A DNA stretch of 64,000 bases from Cryobacterium arcticum (GTDB lineage: Bacteria > Actinomycetota > Actinomycetes > Actinomycetales > Microbacteriaceae). The notes beneath the pieces were generated by a model. It searched no databases, was not told the DNA's origin, and saw only the letters and a program-made list of their open reading frames with translations. Positions 62,526-64,000 of the stretch are shown one piece after another; positions within the stretch are counted from its first letter, which is position 1, and each line of letters begins with the position of its first letter. Location: positions 372,001-436,000 of the forward strand of contig NZ_CP016282.1 in NCBI RefSeq assembly GCF_001679725.1, written 5' to 3'. The position numbers were made by a program, and so were the translations under genes.

Positions 62526-63938
62526 TCAGGCGCGGTGCGCGGCGTACTGGGCGCGGATCACCGGGTGGAAGTCCGGCGTGGGCTGCGAGGCGATGGCCAC
62601 CGACCAGGTCGGGCGGGTGCCCGTGAGCGACCAGGCGGCCTGCGTCGCTCCGCCGTCGGCCACGTATTCGCCCGGCGTGGGCACGGCCACGGGCACCTCG
62701 AACACCTGCGCGGCGATGAGCTGCACGGCCTCATTCTGTGCGGCCCCGCCGATCAGCAGGATCCGCTCGACCGTGACGCCCTGGGCGCGCACCGCGTCCA
62801 GGCCGTCGGCCAGGCCGCAGAGCAGCCCCTCGATCGCGGCGCGGGCGAGGTTGGGCCGGGTGGTCGAACCGAGGGTCATCCCGAACAGCGAGGCGGTGGC
62901 ATCCGGCAGGTTGGGGGTGCGTTCACCCTCGAAGTACGGCTGGAGTACGAGACCGTCGGCGCCCGGCTGTGCCTCCAGCGCCAGCTTGCCGAGCTCGGTG
63001 TGGTCCACACCGAGCAGGCCCGCGATCGAGTCCAGGATGCGCGCGGCGTTGAGGGTGGCGATCAGCGGCAGGTGCAGCCCGCTGGCATCGGCGAACCCGG
63101 CCACGGTGCCCGAGGCATCCTCGCTGGGCTGCTCGGTCACGGCGAACACCGTGCCGCTGGTGCCGATGGAGACGATGACGTCGCCGGCCGCGGCGCCGAG
63201 GCCGAGGGCCGCACCGGCGTTGTCGCCGGCGCCCACGCCCACGACGAGCCCGGCGGGAACCCCGGGCAGCGCCGCCGTGGTGCCGGCGGTGTCGCCCGGG
63301 CCGAGCACCCGGGGGAGCGCGGCGTCGTGGCCGAGCCCCAGGGCGAGCAGCTCACGGTCGTATGCGCCGAGCGCGGCCGAGTAATAGCCGGTGCCACTGG
63401 CATCCGACCGGTCGGTGCTGAGTTCGGTCAGCACCGGGCCCAGCTCGGTTTCGCCGGCGGGGCCGTAGCCGCGCAGGCGCCAGCTGAGCCAGTCGTGGGG
63501 GAGGGCCACCGCGGCGACCCGGGCGGCGTTGGCCGGTTCGGCGTCGCGCAGCCAGCGCAGCTTGGTGACGGTAAAGGAGGCCACCGGCACCACGCCGGTG
63601 CGACGGGCGTATTCGGCGGCGCCGACCTCGTTGATCAGGTCGGTCGCGGCCTGGGCGCTGCGGGTGTCGTTCCAGAGCAGGGCGGGGCGGATGACCCGGC
63701 CGTCCTCGTCGAGGACGACCATGCCGTGCTGCTGCGCGGCCACCGAGACGGCGGACACATCGCCAAGGCCGCCCGCCTCACGGATCGCCAGGAGCAACGC
63801 ATCCCACCAGGCGGCCGGGTCGACCTCGGTGCCGGCCGGGTGGCTGGCCTTGCCGGTGCGCACGAGCGCTCCCGTCTCGGCGTCCCGAACGACCACCTTG
63901 CAACTCTGTGTCGACGAGTCGACTCCGGCAACCAGCAT
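62526..63938 (-). CDS. xylB: Xylulokinase
   Basis: An FGGY-family kinase of 470 residues phosphorylating D-xylulose. The N-terminal phosphate loop is [14 protein letters not shown] (about 4-17), then [15 protein letters not shown] and LLWNDTRSA, which are xylulokinase-type. The C-terminal ATP-binding GGAAQN lies at about 390. The ATG at 63936-63938 has GGAG 6 nt upstream. No xylA is visible beside it; that gene may lie beyond the right edge. AraD also makes xylulose 5-phosphate, so both routes feed the pentose phosphate pathway. Confidence 0.9.
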   Translation of the reverse strand: MLVAGVDSSTQSCKVVVRDAETGALVRTGKASHPAGTEVDPAAWWDALLLAIREAGGLGDVSAVSVAAQQHGMVVLDEDGRVIRPALLWNDTRSAQAATDLINEVGAAEYARRTGVVPVASFTVTKLRWLRDAEPANAARVAAVALPHDWLSWRLRGYGPAGETELGPVLTELSTDRSDASGTGYYSAALGAYDRELLALGLGHDAALPRVLGPGDTAGTTAALPGVPAGLVVGVGAGDNAGAALGLGAAAGDVIVSIGTSGTVFAVTEQPSEDASGTVAGFADASGLHLPLIATLNAARILDSIAGLLGVDHTELGKLALEAQPGADGLVLQPYFEGERTPNLPDATASLFGMTLGSTTRPNLARAAIEGLLCGLADGLDAVRAQGVTVERILLIGGAAQNEAVQLIAAQVFEVPVAVPTPGEYVADGGATQAAWSLTGTRPTWSVAIASQPTPDFHPVIRAQYAAHRA

Positions 63939-63974
63939 GATGAACTCCAAACTAGAAAAAGCAGCGGTGGGTGA

Positions 63975-64000
63975 GCACAACTCCTGCAATTCCTGTCGGG
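63975..64000. repeat. Left end of a second ACTCCTGCA-family element (cut by window)
   Basis: GCACAACTCCTGCAATT at 63975-63991 matches the terminus of the element at 40026-40119 (GCATAGCTCCTGCAATT) at 15 of 17 positions. The rest lies outside the window. Confidence 0.5.

Noticed and set aside
62526..63938. The FGGY kinase gene as the missing araB
   Set aside because: The N-terminal [10 protein letters not shown] and length of 470 fit xylulokinase; ribulokinases are longer and carry a GxDYGTLSGR-type start.

Overview
The window is 64 kb of high-GC actinobacterial chromosome. Codon use is C/G-ending, leaderless starts are frequent, and the gene set includes a gamma-butyrolactone-receptor-type TetR, LAxTG-type cell-wall anchoring, a DUF3105/DUF305 pair, nrdHIEF and a type-B L36 paralogue. 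All of this fits Microbacteriaceae, perhaps a Cryobacterium-like organism; the family assignment is inference. No rRNA, tRNA, CRISPR array, prophage or insertion sequence was seen.

Layout. 1-4.2 kb: DUF305/DUF3105 secreted-protein genes diverge from a transsulfuration operon (cbs-metB) preceded by a 13-residue, four-cysteine leader peptide. 4.2-10.8 kb: a GH42 beta-galactosidase diverges from a CUT1 sugar ABC transporter and its LacI regulator, with two CebR-like operators in the shared promoter region. 10.8-18.6 kb: an arabinose region with a LacI regulator, araD and araA (araB is missing and only a 42-codon ORF sits in its place), then a ChvE/GguAB-type monosaccharide transporter. 18.7-20.2 kb: a 19-bp-period palindromic repeat array, a solitary AbiEi-like gene and two tandem repeats. 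20.2-28.1 kb: a LacI regulator and an orphan sugar ABC ATPase on the minus strand diverge from a complete YtfQ/YtfR/YtfT/YjfF-type furanose transporter; three 14-bp operators lie between them. 28.3-33.8 kb: one 1815-residue secreted, wall-anchored protein with two LamG and two GH43 modules. 34.2-38.3 kb: nrdHIEF behind paired NrdR boxes and DnaA-box-like sites. 38.3-40 kb: a zinc-response cluster (2Fe-2S ferredoxin-like gene, cobW, zinc-free L36) around one Fur/Zur-type box. 40-43 kb: a probable 10-methyl fatty acid pair (FAD reductase plus Cfa-like methyltransferase) and a small HTH gene. 43-50 kb: acetolactate decarboxylase, a secreted Cys-rich protein, a kinase-GAF protein, a universal stress protein, an ScbR-like regulator and an LCP ligase. 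50-56.7 kb: a flavin monooxygenase with a TetR, ohr with a MarR, a GNAT, Hsp20, and an ars cluster (acr3, arsC, arsR). 56.7-64 kb: a LytM peptidase, a CHY zinc-finger protein, a DsbA-like protein, an Eis-like acetyltransferase, glycerate kinase, a second copy of the palindromic array, and xylulokinase.

How it fits together. From 4 to 34 kb the window reads as a plant-polysaccharide utilisation island. A wall-anchored double GH43 enzyme would release arabinofuranose, a furanose transporter and a ChvE-type transporter would import pentoses, and AraA/AraD would process them, each part under its own LacI-type operator. A stem-loop follows the substrate-binding-protein gene in all three transporters. 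Regulation elsewhere is unusually readable: a cysteine attenuator, a zinc box, NrdR boxes, ArsR sites, a MarR palindrome and a butyrolactone-receptor operator. About ten genes show a TANNNT box 6-7 nt before the start codon, the signature of leaderless transcription.
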